Shown here piece by piece: positions 42,501-49,360 of a stretch of 64,000 bases of DNA; positions within the stretch are counted from its first letter, which is position 1, and every line of letters starts with the position of its first letter. The translations under genes were made by a program, and so were the position numbers. The notes under the pieces were generated by a model that was given only the letters and a program-made list of their open reading frames with translations, had not been told where the DNA came from and did no database searches. Origin of the DNA: Alphaproteobacteria bacterium (GTDB taxonomy: Bacteria > Pseudomonadota > Alphaproteobacteria > Sphingomonadales > Emcibacteraceae); contig NVTE01000005.1 in the NCBI GenBank assembly GCA_002401455.1, positions 19,182 through 83,181 of the forward strand, written 5' to 3'.

Positions 42501-42748
42501 TCGGTGCCACCCGCCATATCATCTCGACCACCTTGACCACCATTGGCGGATTTTTACCGCTGATCCTCTGGGGCGGGGCCATGTGGCCGCCATTGGCCAT
42601 CGCCATTTCCGGCGGCATGGTCGGCGCAACCCTGTTGGCGCTGATCTTCGTGCCCAGCCTCTATTATCTCAGGGTCCGTCGCCGGGCCCGGAAGCTACAG
42701 GCCAGAAATGAAAAGCTGGCGACCCTTAAGGAGATCCAGGCGACCTGA
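39599..42748 (+). CDS. RND-family efflux transporter permease
   Basis: 1049 residues, full length for an AcrB-type trimer. Twelve membrane helices in two repeats with two large periplasmic loops. The proton-relay helix 4 reads GLIIALGLLIDNAIVAVDEYRKG; one Asp is kept where AcrB has an Asp pair. Helix-10 region GTMGLIGLAINDSIVVLAALR. It resembles the divergent HAE branch found with single adaptors in alphaproteobacteria. Substrate unknown: drugs, solvents, fatty acids or metals cannot be separated by sequence alone. The last 23 bases overlap the convergent MATE gene. Confidence 0.92.
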   Translation: MLSNLFFRNRRLTVLTIGLILVAGFSALSTLPRQEDPSFSHRNDAVNTPFPGASAERVEALVTEKIDALLSEIDEIKRLRSTSRTGMSIVSIELEDSISGSEAENIWSQIRDKMKDAERTLPEGAGTPYLIDQESAVFTYMVGLTWDLPSEPQLDILGRFAKELERIISPIPGTEETKVFGELDEEFIVTIDPDALASVGLTARDVSNAIARSDSKNSAGQMRGSRHDLILEVGGELTSEERIRNIPLRQTDAGTFLRVRDVAEVRKGFREPVYSLALLNGEPGIIVGAKVNNAIRVDHWTARLQTEVDQFRKTLPDGIKVQVIFNQDVYSTKRLSNLLGNILIGAVIIVLVMIFMMGWRSAILVATALPLTVLMVMATFKAMDIPLHQMSITGLIIALGLLIDNAIVAVDEYRKGRRLGHDVGMAISKTVKHLAIPLLASTVTTSLTFMPIVLAPGGIGEFIGTIGLAVIISLFASLFLSMTIIPALAGYFDRGELLQDNCSILQSGYSNVALREKYRVALRWCMAHPRKAVLLSITLPVLGFMLSTTLVQQFFPSVDRDQFQIQMTLPPQASLAETTRQVAKARAVMATYPEIIKDYWVVAETPPAVFYNTFLNQAGLNSFAGAFINTISEEATARILPQLQRDLMAALPDARILAIPFEQGPPFEAPVEVFLYGQDLRILSEKGEEIRRILAQTINVTYTSAKISLSQPKLVFIPDEDAAAAAGLTLNQIAAQLNSSLEGHVGGSVLEGNENLPVRVQVGGENRSDLSNLYNNSLVAVGGSLAANNQNLSGVPLSTLGTLELVPAYNTVTRRDMQRLNILQAHITPFSLPTTTLADFQRRLKEANFELPDGYRIEFGGETEKRSESEGKLFSTVMPLIVVMMGILVLAFNSFTSALIIGGVAFFSSGLALLAIWLFGYPMGFTGIMGTMGLIGLAINDSIVVLAALRANEKARAADPEAIVEIVIGATRHIISTTLTTIGGFLPLILWGGAMWPPLAIAISGGMVGATLLALIFVPSLYYLRVRRRARKLQARNEKLATLKEIQAT

Positions 42749-44153
42749 AGTCCTGGTAGGACAAATAATAAAACCGCGCTGTCAGCAGGACGAATGATAT
42801 AACGCTGGCGACCACCGTGCTTTCAAAAAGGCCAATCGCGCCCCTATCGTAGGTGAAGGCCAGAATATAGGACAGCGGAATCATAACAATGATATAGCTG
42901 AAAAAATACAGGGCGGTCGGGGCCCAGATATCCCGCCGTCCACGCAGGCCGTTGCCAATCACGGTCTGCAGACTGTCAAATAACAACATCCAGGCCGACA
43001 GCACAATCAGTGGCACTGTGATCACCACCAGATCTGGCTCCCGGGTGAACAGGCTAGCAATCTCAGCCGGATAGAGGATCAGCACCGCCAGCAACGGCAC
43101 CATCAGGATAATATTGAACAGGATACCGCAGGTGCCCGCCAGCAGTAGGTCCCGGTGATCCCGACGGCCCAGGGCAATGCCGACCCGGACCGATGTCGCC
43201 CCGGCAATGCCGTAAGCAATCATATAGGGGATACCATAGACATTATAGGCGATGGCCACCGCCCCCAGGGTCAAGGCACCAATCCAGCCGGCGAAGATCT
43301 CCAGGGTGGCAAAGCCCATATGCTCGGCGCCATTGGTCAGGCCCGAGCCATAGCCGATATGACGCAGCCGCTTCCATTTATGCAGCCGGAAATCAACCTT
43401 TTGCCGAATACCAAATTTCTCATGGCCGGCCATGGTCCAGATATAGATGATCAGACCCAGGGCCAGGCAGGTCCGGACAAAGCTGGTCGCCCAGGCCGAG
43501 CCTTCCGCGCCCATAGGATCAAACCCCAGATGGCCGTAAACAAACACCCAGTTGAGAAAAATATTGATCACATTGGCCCCCATAATGAAGACCATGCCCG
43601 GTAACGGCCGGTTAATGCCCTCCAGAAAGAAGGTGCAGGCCAGCATCACGCAGGTCATGGGAATGCCGATGGCCACCGCCTGCATCACCACCCCGCCACC
43701 GCGGGCGATATCCGCCTCCTGACCCAGCAACAGCAACAGCGGCTCGCCCATGAAACAGAGGATAAAACCAAACATGCCTAGGACAAATCCGTAGGGCAGC
43801 GACCGCTGCCAGATGCGGCCACAGGCCTTAAAATCCCCGGCGCCAAAGGCATTGGAGGTCAGGACCATGGTGCCCATCATCAGGCCGATGGCGGTGACGA
43901 TCACCGCCACCACCGGCACATAGGCGATGCTCTGATAGGCCAGTTCCTGGGCCGAATAGCGGCCGACCATAATCGTATCCACGATGCCCATACCCATGAT
44001 ACCAAGGCGCTGAAGCACAATAGGAAACGACAGGCGTACCAGTTCCGAGAACTGGCGCTTCAGGCGCTCCCTGATCCAGGGGCTATTATGGGGGTCTGTT
44101 GATTGAATATCCGTCATGCTTTTCTTCATAGGGCGAAGAAAGAGGAATGTCAT
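42726..44153 (-). CDS. MATE-family efflux transporter
   Basis: 475 residues, twelve membrane helices in two homologous halves (LSFPIVLQRLGIMGMGIVDTIMVGRYS; GYGSGLTNGAEHMGFATLEIFAGWIG). It exports cationic compounds with Na+ or H+ antiport. NorM/DinF-like. The N-terminus is uncertain: in-frame ATGs at 44153, 44129 and 44117 have no clear ribosome site; the last fits the usual start just before the first helix. Its 3' end overlaps the RND pump gene by 23 bp on the other strand. Confidence 0.9.
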   Translation of the reverse strand: MTFLFLRPMKKSMTDIQSTDPHNSPWIRERLKRQFSELVRLSFPIVLQRLGIMGMGIVDTIMVGRYSAQELAYQSIAYVPVVAVIVTAIGLMMGTMVLTSNAFGAGDFKACGRIWQRSLPYGFVLGMFGFILCFMGEPLLLLLGQEADIARGGGVVMQAVAIGIPMTCVMLACTFFLEGINRPLPGMVFIMGANVINIFLNWVFVYGHLGFDPMGAEGSAWATSFVRTCLALGLIIYIWTMAGHEKFGIRQKVDFRLHKWKRLRHIGYGSGLTNGAEHMGFATLEIFAGWIGALTLGAVAIAYNVYGIPYMIAYGIAGATSVRVGIALGRRDHRDLLLAGTCGILFNIILMVPLLAVLILYPAEIASLFTREPDLVVITVPLIVLSAWMLLFDSLQTVIGNGLRGRRDIWAPTALYFFSYIIVMIPLSYILAFTYDRGAIGLFESTVVASVISFVLLTARFYYLSYQDFRSPGSP

Positions 44154-44239
44154 TATTTATTTAAGGCTATGTCATAGGGACATGCCAGAAGGCGGGATGT
44201 TTTAATTTTCAGGCCAGAGACATCGTCCCCCGGCCAACA

Positions 44240-44271
44240 AAAAACCCGCTGAGAGGGGTCAACGGGTTTTT
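44240..44271. terminator. Terminator of the 41-codon gene
   Basis: AAAAACCCG / CGGGTTTTT stem with TGA/TCA pairing above one mismatch and a G-rich loop, directly after the small gene on the minus strand. Bidirectional tails. Confidence 0.8.
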
Positions 44272-44275
44272 CGGG

Positions 44276-44401
44276 TCAGGCAAAGGCGGCCAGACGGCGG
44301 CTGCGGCGAATTCTGCGGCTATGACAGCTTGTCAGGGGTTGGGCTTTGACAATCGCATGGTCTGGGTCAGTCTTCTTGCTAAATACATTAAAAAAGGTCA
44401 T
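44276..44401 (-). CDS. Small basic protein (41 aa) behind a sigma-54-like promoter
   Basis: A 42-codon frame: MTFFNVFSKKTDPDHAIVKA, then a short linker and an Arg-rich end (SRRIRRSRRLAAFA). CGGAG lies 8 nt before the ATG, a -24/-12 promoter lies 50 bp upstream, and an intrinsic terminator follows the stop within 10 bases. This full set of expression signals around so short a frame makes chance unlikely. One Cys and no membrane helix. The basic tail could bind nucleic acid or the membrane surface; that is a guess. No homologue is recognised. The neighbours (MATE exporter, M1 aminopeptidase) give no functional clue. Confidence 0.6.
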   Translation of the reverse strand: MTFFNVFSKKTDPDHAIVKAQPLTSCHSRRIRRSRRLAAFA

Positions 44402-44450
44402 TGGTTTTCTCCGTAAGTTATCTGTTAAAGTGTTTTGATAACCTACACGT

Positions 44451-44466
44451 TGCACAAGCCATGCCA
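44451..44466 (-). promoter_or_regulatory. Sigma-54 (RpoN) -24/-12 promoter
   Basis: On the minus strand TGGCATGGCTTGTGCA, against the consensus TGGCACG-N4-TTGCA: 10 of 12 defined bases, with the essential GG and GC at correct spacing. 50 bp upstream of the 41-codon gene. No enhancer-binding protein gene is nearby. Confidence 0.6.
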
Positions 44467-44603
44467 GTTTGAGAAAAAATCACATAAAGCACTGATAAAT
44501 AAGATAAATTGACATAATAGCCCTGTTTACCACCCCGACCAACAAATCTTAATTAGCAATTTGCACCACAAAATATTTGTATTTTTCACTAATAGTTGGT
44601 AAA

Positions 44604-44633
44604 AAACAAAAAAAATACCCGACATATGCCGGG
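44604..44633 (-). terminator. Terminator of the M1 aminopeptidase gene
   Basis: On the minus strand CCCGGC-ATAT-GUCGGG hairpin (one G-U pair) followed by TATTTTTTTTG. It separates the aminopeptidase transcript from the sigma-54 unit. Confidence 0.8.
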
Positions 44634-44675
44634 CCTTCTCCTTTAAATCAACCTGCCACAGAGAACATCTGCCTC

Positions 44676-46520
44676 CTATTCACCCAGAATTTTATCCAGA
44701 ACCCTCTGGGTCATGGGATGATAGCCGGGGCGGGCCGGACGATAGATCTCCAGCGCCAACTTCAGGCCTTCCGGCGTCGTCGCCATCTGTTTATACAGCG
44801 GGCGGATCAGTTTCAGGCGGCCAATATTGGGCAGATAGTCGCGCAGGCGCGGCGTGATCGCGGCATAGTCATGGCGCAGGCTCTGTAGCAGCCAGGCATG
44901 GGCAATCTCATTATTGCGCGAGGCCGTCAGGGCATAAGCCTTATCCAGATCGGCCATGCGTGCCACCGACAGGTCTGCCGGCAGGTTGGTGATGAAATGC
45001 AGCCATTGATGCACGGCCCAGCCTGCCGTCGGAATAGCGTCGAGGGTCATGGTACCGGCCAGCCAGTCGCTCTGCTGCTGCAGCACGATCTTGAAAATAT
45101 CCGAGGTTGGGTTGGGCGCATCGGCGGGCATGCCGGTACCATAGATCCATTCCCTGATCTTTTCCATGCTGACCACACCGGGGTGCTTGTCGATCAAATT
45201 GGTTTTGACATAGGCGATGAATTGTTCCGTGGAAATGCTCTGGAAAGAATGGTCGGTGAAATATTTCTGCAGGAAAGAATCAAAGACATCGCGGCCATAT
45301 TTATGCTCCAGATAGAAGAAGAAGGACTTCCCCTTGTCATAAGGCACAGCGGAGAAAGCCGCGTCAGGGTCCTTACCGTCCAGATTGACATGAAGGCTGG
45401 TTTCTACCGGTGCCATGTCTTTGAGGCTGCGCAGCAAACCCTGATTGGACAGGGCTTGTTCCATCAGGGCCCGTTCGGGCCCGTAAACCTCTTCCATGAT
45501 CCGGTTTTCAACGTAAGAGGTGGTGCCTTCATTGAGCCACAGCTCATCCCAGCTGGCATTGGTCACCAGATTGCCAGACCAGCTATGGGCCAGCTCATGG
45601 GCGATCAGGTCAACCAGGCTTTTGTCACCGGCAATAACCGTTGGCGTGATGAAGCTGAGCATGGGGTTTTCCATGCCGCCCATGGGATAGCTCGGCGGCA
45701 TCATCAGGATGTCATAGCGACCCCAGCGGTAAGGCCCATAGAGCTTTTCCGTCACCTCCATCATTTTATAGGTATCGGCGAATTCCTCTGCTGCTGCATC
45801 GAGGATATATTGTTCGGCATAGATACCGGTATTTTCCGACATGGCCTTAAATTTCAGGTCCCCAACCCCCAGCGCCAACAGGTAAGGTGGAATTTTATGG
45901 GGCATGGTAAACGCGTAATCGCCGTCCCGCTCCACTGTGGGGTCATTGGGCGCACTCATCACCGCCAGCAGGGCCTTTGGTGTCCGGATTCGCGCGGTAT
46001 AGGTCAGACGCAAGCCCGTGGTATCCTGAATCGGCACCCAACTGCGGGTATGAATTGCCTGGGACTGGGTAAATAGATAGGGGTATTTTTTACCCGCAGT
46101 CTGGGCTGGGGTCAGCCACTGTAGGCCGGTGGACTTGGGCTGGGTGGCATAATGAAGGCGCACCTTTGTCGCCTTTGCTGGCAGGGCGACGGTCAGCTTA
46201 GACCCGAGAATGGCATCGGCTTCCGCCAATTTAAATGTTGTGGCCTGCCAGTCGCCCACCAGCACCTCAACCTTGGCAATATCAAGGTCCCGGCTGTCGA
46301 GAATGAACGACCGGACCTCAGCATCCAGCCGCCTGATATCATATTCCGCCGTGCCGTGCAGGACTTTACGGTCAAAATCAACCGTCACATCCAGATGCAG
46401 GTGCGTGCTGGTCACCGCCTCTACATTGGCATAGGAATGGGCGTCCTTGGCGGTCGCGATGCCCGGGGACGCCGCCGCCAAAGTCAGCGTAACCAGTAAA
46501 GATAGTATATATTTAATCAT
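44676..46520 (-). CDS. Exported M1-family zinc aminopeptidase (LTA4-hydrolase-like)
   Basis: 614 residues. Signal peptide MIKYILSLLVTLTLAAASPG, then the three-domain M1 layout. Exopeptidase motif GGMEN at 281-285. Zinc site H308-E309-x-x-H312 (AHELAHSWSGNLV) with E331 (WLNEGTTSYVE). C-terminal helical domain of the leukotriene A4 hydrolase subgroup (from about 470). It removes N-terminal residues from peptides, here in the periplasm. AAGGGA lies about 9 nt before the ATG. Confidence 0.93.
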   Translation of the reverse strand: MIKYILSLLVTLTLAAASPGIATAKDAHSYANVEAVTSTHLHLDVTVDFDRKVLHGTAEYDIRRLDAEVRSFILDSRDLDIAKVEVLVGDWQATTFKLAEADAILGSKLTVALPAKATKVRLHYATQPKSTGLQWLTPAQTAGKKYPYLFTQSQAIHTRSWVPIQDTTGLRLTYTARIRTPKALLAVMSAPNDPTVERDGDYAFTMPHKIPPYLLALGVGDLKFKAMSENTGIYAEQYILDAAAEEFADTYKMMEVTEKLYGPYRWGRYDILMMPPSYPMGGMENPMLSFITPTVIAGDKSLVDLIAHELAHSWSGNLVTNASWDELWLNEGTTSYVENRIMEEVYGPERALMEQALSNQGLLRSLKDMAPVETSLHVNLDGKDPDAAFSAVPYDKGKSFFFYLEHKYGRDVFDSFLQKYFTDHSFQSISTEQFIAYVKTNLIDKHPGVVSMEKIREWIYGTGMPADAPNPTSDIFKIVLQQQSDWLAGTMTLDAIPTAGWAVHQWLHFITNLPADLSVARMADLDKAYALTASRNNEIAHAWLLQSLRHDYAAITPRLRDYLPNIGRLKLIRPLYKQMATTPEGLKLALEIYRPARPGYHPMTQRVLDKILGE

Positions 46521-46595
46521 AGAAATTTATCCCTTGATTTTATAAATCTGGCCCTTGTTAGCTTTATCAGACCCTTAAGTATTTTTTGGAGAAAC

Positions 46596-47261
46596 TCACC
46601 CCCCCATGAAGGCCCCCTTGATGCCGTCGAACATATATTGGGTCGCCAGGGCTGCCAGGATCACGCCGAGGATTCGCGTGATGGCATTGGCCACCGTCTG
46701 ACCCAGAAGGCTGATGATCTTGCTGGCGGCCAGCAGGATCAACACCGTCGACAACAGGGCCCCAAAAAGAGCGCTGATGACGATACCCTGATCCTGAACG
46801 TTACCCTCATGCTGGCTCATCATCAGCATGATAGTCGCGATACTGCCGGGACCGGCAATGAAAGGAATCGCCATGGGGAAGACCGAAATATCTTCATAAT
46901 CGTCGTCATTGTCTTCCACGGTTACTTGGTTGCCCTTATGGTCATGGGTCAGGCCCTCGGTTTTTTTCTCGCGCCGCTCGGTACGTTTCTCAAACACCAT
47001 CTCGAGCGCGATCATAAACAGCAGGAAGCCGCCAGCGGCCTTGAAGGCCATCATGCTGATGCCCAGCGCCGACAGCAGGCCCGTACCAAGAAAAGCAAAC
47101 ATCAGCAGGATAATCGCCCCGGTCAACGAGGCTTTGAACACCATGCGCCGCTTGAAAGCCCCACTGGCACCATCGGTCATCACCGCAAAGATCGGCGCGA
47201 TGCCCAAAGGATCAATGACGACAAAAAAGGTGACAAAGGTGGCAATGAAAAGTTCGTACAT
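46596..47261 (-). CDS. MarC-family integral membrane protein
   Basis: 221 residues with six membrane helices. FVVIDPLGIAPIFAVMT and FPMAIPFIAGPGSIATIMLMM are the paired family motifs. A charged cytoplasmic loop (about 90-130, with EDNDDDYEDISVF) is longer than usual. The family is widespread but has no settled function; the early link to multiple antibiotic resistance was not upheld. Upstream neighbour on the same strand as the aminopeptidase, 75 bp away; co-transcription is possible. Confidence 0.9.
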   Translation of the reverse strand: MYELFIATFVTFFVVIDPLGIAPIFAVMTDGASGAFKRRMVFKASLTGAIILLMFAFLGTGLLSALGISMMAFKAAGGFLLFMIALEMVFEKRTERREKKTEGLTHDHKGNQVTVEDNDDDYEDISVFPMAIPFIAGPGSIATIMLMMSQHEGNVQDQGIVISALFGALLSTVLILLAASKIISLLGQTVANAITRILGVILAALATQYMFDGIKGAFMGG

Positions 47262-47432
47262 AATCCTCTCCCGGACATAGTCTGTAATTAAGCAGGTAGG
47301 CTACACCAAAATAACACGCTTGACCATTACCGGATCAAGCCGGGTAGATTTATGGTACATTGATGAAATTTATGAGGCAGACAAGATCACCGCTTCCCTG
47401 TTATTTCCCCCCTATGCCCCATCACCCTCCGC

Positions 47433-47545
47433 CGTGATTCCCACGCCCTACCCGTCACTCCTGCGAAGGCAGGAGTCTAGTCTTCTAATAAAAAACTGGT
47501 TTCCTGCCTGCGCAGGAAAGACGATTCAAGGGCTGGGAATGACTG
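47433..47545. repeat. Palindromic interspersed repeat element
   Basis: Nested inverted repeats: outer arms GATTCCCACGCCC and GGGCTGGGAAT, inner arms CTCCTGCGAAGGCAGGAG and TTCCTGCCTGCGCAGGAA. The unit is the CTGCGAAGGCAGGA...TCCTGCCTGCGCAGGA form found as a scattered repeat in many alphaproteobacterial genomes. It is in the 309-bp gap after folD and before marC and may end transcription. One complete element here, no second copy in the window. Confidence 0.75.
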
Positions 47546-47570
47546 TAGAAATAGGCTAATAATAAGCGCC

Positions 47571-48467
47571 CTAAGCTTCCGGCTCGTCAATTCCGGCCTG
47601 GCGACAGGCGGCGGTGACGGTGTTTTTCAGCAGCACCGCGATGGTCATGGGACCGACGCCGCCCGGGACCGGGGTGATCGCCCCGGCATGCTGGACCGCC
47701 TTGTCATATTCCACGTCACCGATCAGGCGCATCTTTTTACCGCCCTGGCCATCGTCTTTTTCAATGCGGTTGATGCCCACATCAATCACGGTCGCGCCCT
47801 TTTTGATCCAGTCACCCTTGACCAGCTCCGGCACCCCGACCGCCGCGACGACGATATCGGAACGTTTGACCACTTCGGCCAAATTCCGGGTCCGGCTGTG
47901 GGCGATGGTCACCGTGCAGCTTTCATTGAGCAGCAGTTGCGCCATGGGCTTGCCGACGATATTGGACCGGCCAACCACTACCGCGTCCAGACCGGACAGG
48001 GACCCCAACCGGTCTTTCAGCATCATAATACAGCCCAGCGGTGTGCAGGGCACCATGCCCTTGCCGCCGGTGGCCAACAGGCCGGAATTGATCACATGGA
48101 AACCGTCCACATCCTTGGCCGGGGCAATGGCGTCAATCACCGCGGCTTCATTGATATGTTTGGGCAGGGGCAGCTGAACCAAAATGCCGTGAACCGCCGG
48201 GTCTTCATTAAGTTCTGTCACCAGCGACAGTAGCGCCTGTTCCGTGACCGTATCGTCCAGCCGATGTTCATAGCTGTTCATGCCGGCGGCCTTGGTCGAT
48301 TTATTCTTGTTGCGCACATAGACCTGGCTGGCCGGATCTTCGCCGACAATCACCACCGCGAGACCCGGGGTCAGACCATACTTTTCCTTCAGAACGGCCA
48401 CTTGTTTCGCCACACCAAGTTTCAGGTTTTCGCCAAAGGCCTTGCCGTCAATCACATCTGCAGTCAT
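47571..48467 (-). CDS. folD: Methylenetetrahydrofolate dehydrogenase / cyclohydrolase
   Basis: 298 residues. Interconverts methylene-, methenyl- and formyl-tetrahydrofolate with [18 protein letters not shown] carries the catalytic Lys, VQLPLPKHI the folate site, and [17 protein letters not shown] with [15 protein letters not shown] are the PROSITE-type signatures. The ATG overlaps the stop of the DUF167 gene by 4 bases. Confidence 0.96.
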   Translation of the reverse strand: MTADVIDGKAFGENLKLGVAKQVAVLKEKYGLTPGLAVVIVGEDPASQVYVRNKNKSTKAAGMNSYEHRLDDTVTEQALLSLVTELNEDPAVHGILVQLPLPKHINEAAVIDAIAPAKDVDGFHVINSGLLATGGKGMVPCTPLGCIMMLKDRLGSLSGLDAVVVGRSNIVGKPMAQLLLNESCTVTIAHSRTRNLAEVVKRSDIVVAAVGVPELVKGDWIKKGATVIDVGINRIEKDDGQGGKKMRLIGDVEYDKAVQHAGAITPVPGGVGPMTIAVLLKNTVTAACRQAGIDEPEA

Positions 48468-48781
48468 CGGGTAATTTCCTTAATCCACTGTCCAAGTTTT
48501 ATCGTGAGCGCGTCGGTCTCACCCTCAATCACTATCTGTTTATTGCGATTTGTTGCGCCTGATGCAACTGAAAATTTGCCCGCCGGAATTTTACAGGATT
48601 TGGCGAGCATTTTGATCAGGCTTTTATTGGCTTTGCCACCTTCGGGCACCGTCGTGACATAGGCCTTCAGATGGCCCACACCATCGGCGGACTGTTCCAA
48701 CGGCCCAAAAGCATTCTTCGAGGCCTTTGGCGTCAGCCGGATTCGAAGACGGACCCCGCGCTTATCGAGCGTCAGCGGCAT
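48464..48781 (-). CDS. DUF167/YggU-family protein
   Basis: 105 residues. [19 protein letters not shown] and [24 protein letters not shown] are the DUF167 pattern (LTPKASKN... and P.GKAN..L), the latter resembling an RNA- or nucleotide-binding loop. Function unproven. Sits between a YggT gene (5 bp) and folD (4-bp overlap), so it is translated as part of one operon; yggT and yggU also neighbour each other in E. coli. Confidence 0.9.
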   Translation of the reverse strand: MPLTLDKRGVRLRIRLTPKASKNAFGPLEQSADGVGHLKAYVTTVPEGGKANKSLIKMLAKSCKIPAGKFSVASGATNRNKQIVIEGETDALTIKLGQWIKEITR

Positions 48782-48786
48782 GAGCT

Positions 48787-49086
48787 TTAGGCCAGGCTAA
48801 TCAAAAAGCGGACCAGAATCTTGCTGGCAAATTCCAGGGCGATAAACAGGAAAATGGGCGAGATATCCATCCCGCCGAGGCTAGGCAGGAATTTCCGGAT
48901 TGGGGCCAGCATCGGCTCAAAGATCCGGTGCAGGGTACTCATGACCATACCGACCACCTGATTATGACTGTTGACGACAGCAAAAGACACCAGCAGCCCC
49001 AGGATAATGTACACCAGCAGGCCAAAAGTCATAACCCCGATCAGCGCATCCACCAACCAGGCCAAATCATACGCAATACCACCCAT
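48787..49086 (-). CDS. YggT-family membrane protein
   Basis: 99 residues, a short form with two membrane segments (FGLLVYIILGLLVSFAVVN and FLPSLGGMDISPIFLFIALEF) and the family stretch LHRIFEPMLAPIRKFLPSLGGMD. YggT proteins are linked to osmotic and cation stress and, in some bacteria, to division-plane function. First gene of yggT-DUF167-folD. Confidence 0.9.
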   Translation of the reverse strand: MGGIAYDLAWLVDALIGVMTFGLLVYIILGLLVSFAVVNSHNQVVGMVMSTLHRIFEPMLAPIRKFLPSLGGMDISPIFLFIALEFASKILVRFLISLA

Positions 49087-49158
49087 ATTTCTTCCACATC
49101 TTTGTTAATATCAATTCTAAGATTTAGTGTGGATCAGGGGCGAGTTCAATAGCTAGTT

Positions 49159-49187
49159 TTGACAAGATCGCATAAAGTCGGTAAGAA
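49159..49187 (+). promoter_or_regulatory. Sigma-70 promoter for the 931-residue gene
   Basis: TTGACA (49159-49164), 17-bp spacer, TAAGAA (49182-49187). It leaves a leader of about 170 nt, which contains a GTAAAA/TTTTAC inverted repeat at 49261-49279. Confidence 0.5.
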
Positions 49188-49360
49188 TGGTGCTCTTTTG
49201 CGGATTTCAGGCCGTTAGCATCGGTTTACTAGGCAAAATCGCCCTATTGGCGGCGTACCGGTAAAATGCTATGTTTTACTTACGGTTTATTAAGTGATTC
49301 TCTTTATCATGAAAAATCGGTGATATTTGATTATTAGAATCAAGATTTTTAAGGTGTCAG

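Noticed and set aside
49188..49203. TGGTGCTCTTTTGCGG as a sigma-54 promoter for the 931-residue gene
   Set aside because: GG-to-GC spacing is one base short and several -24 bases differ; the TTGACA-17-TAAGAA site nearby fits better.
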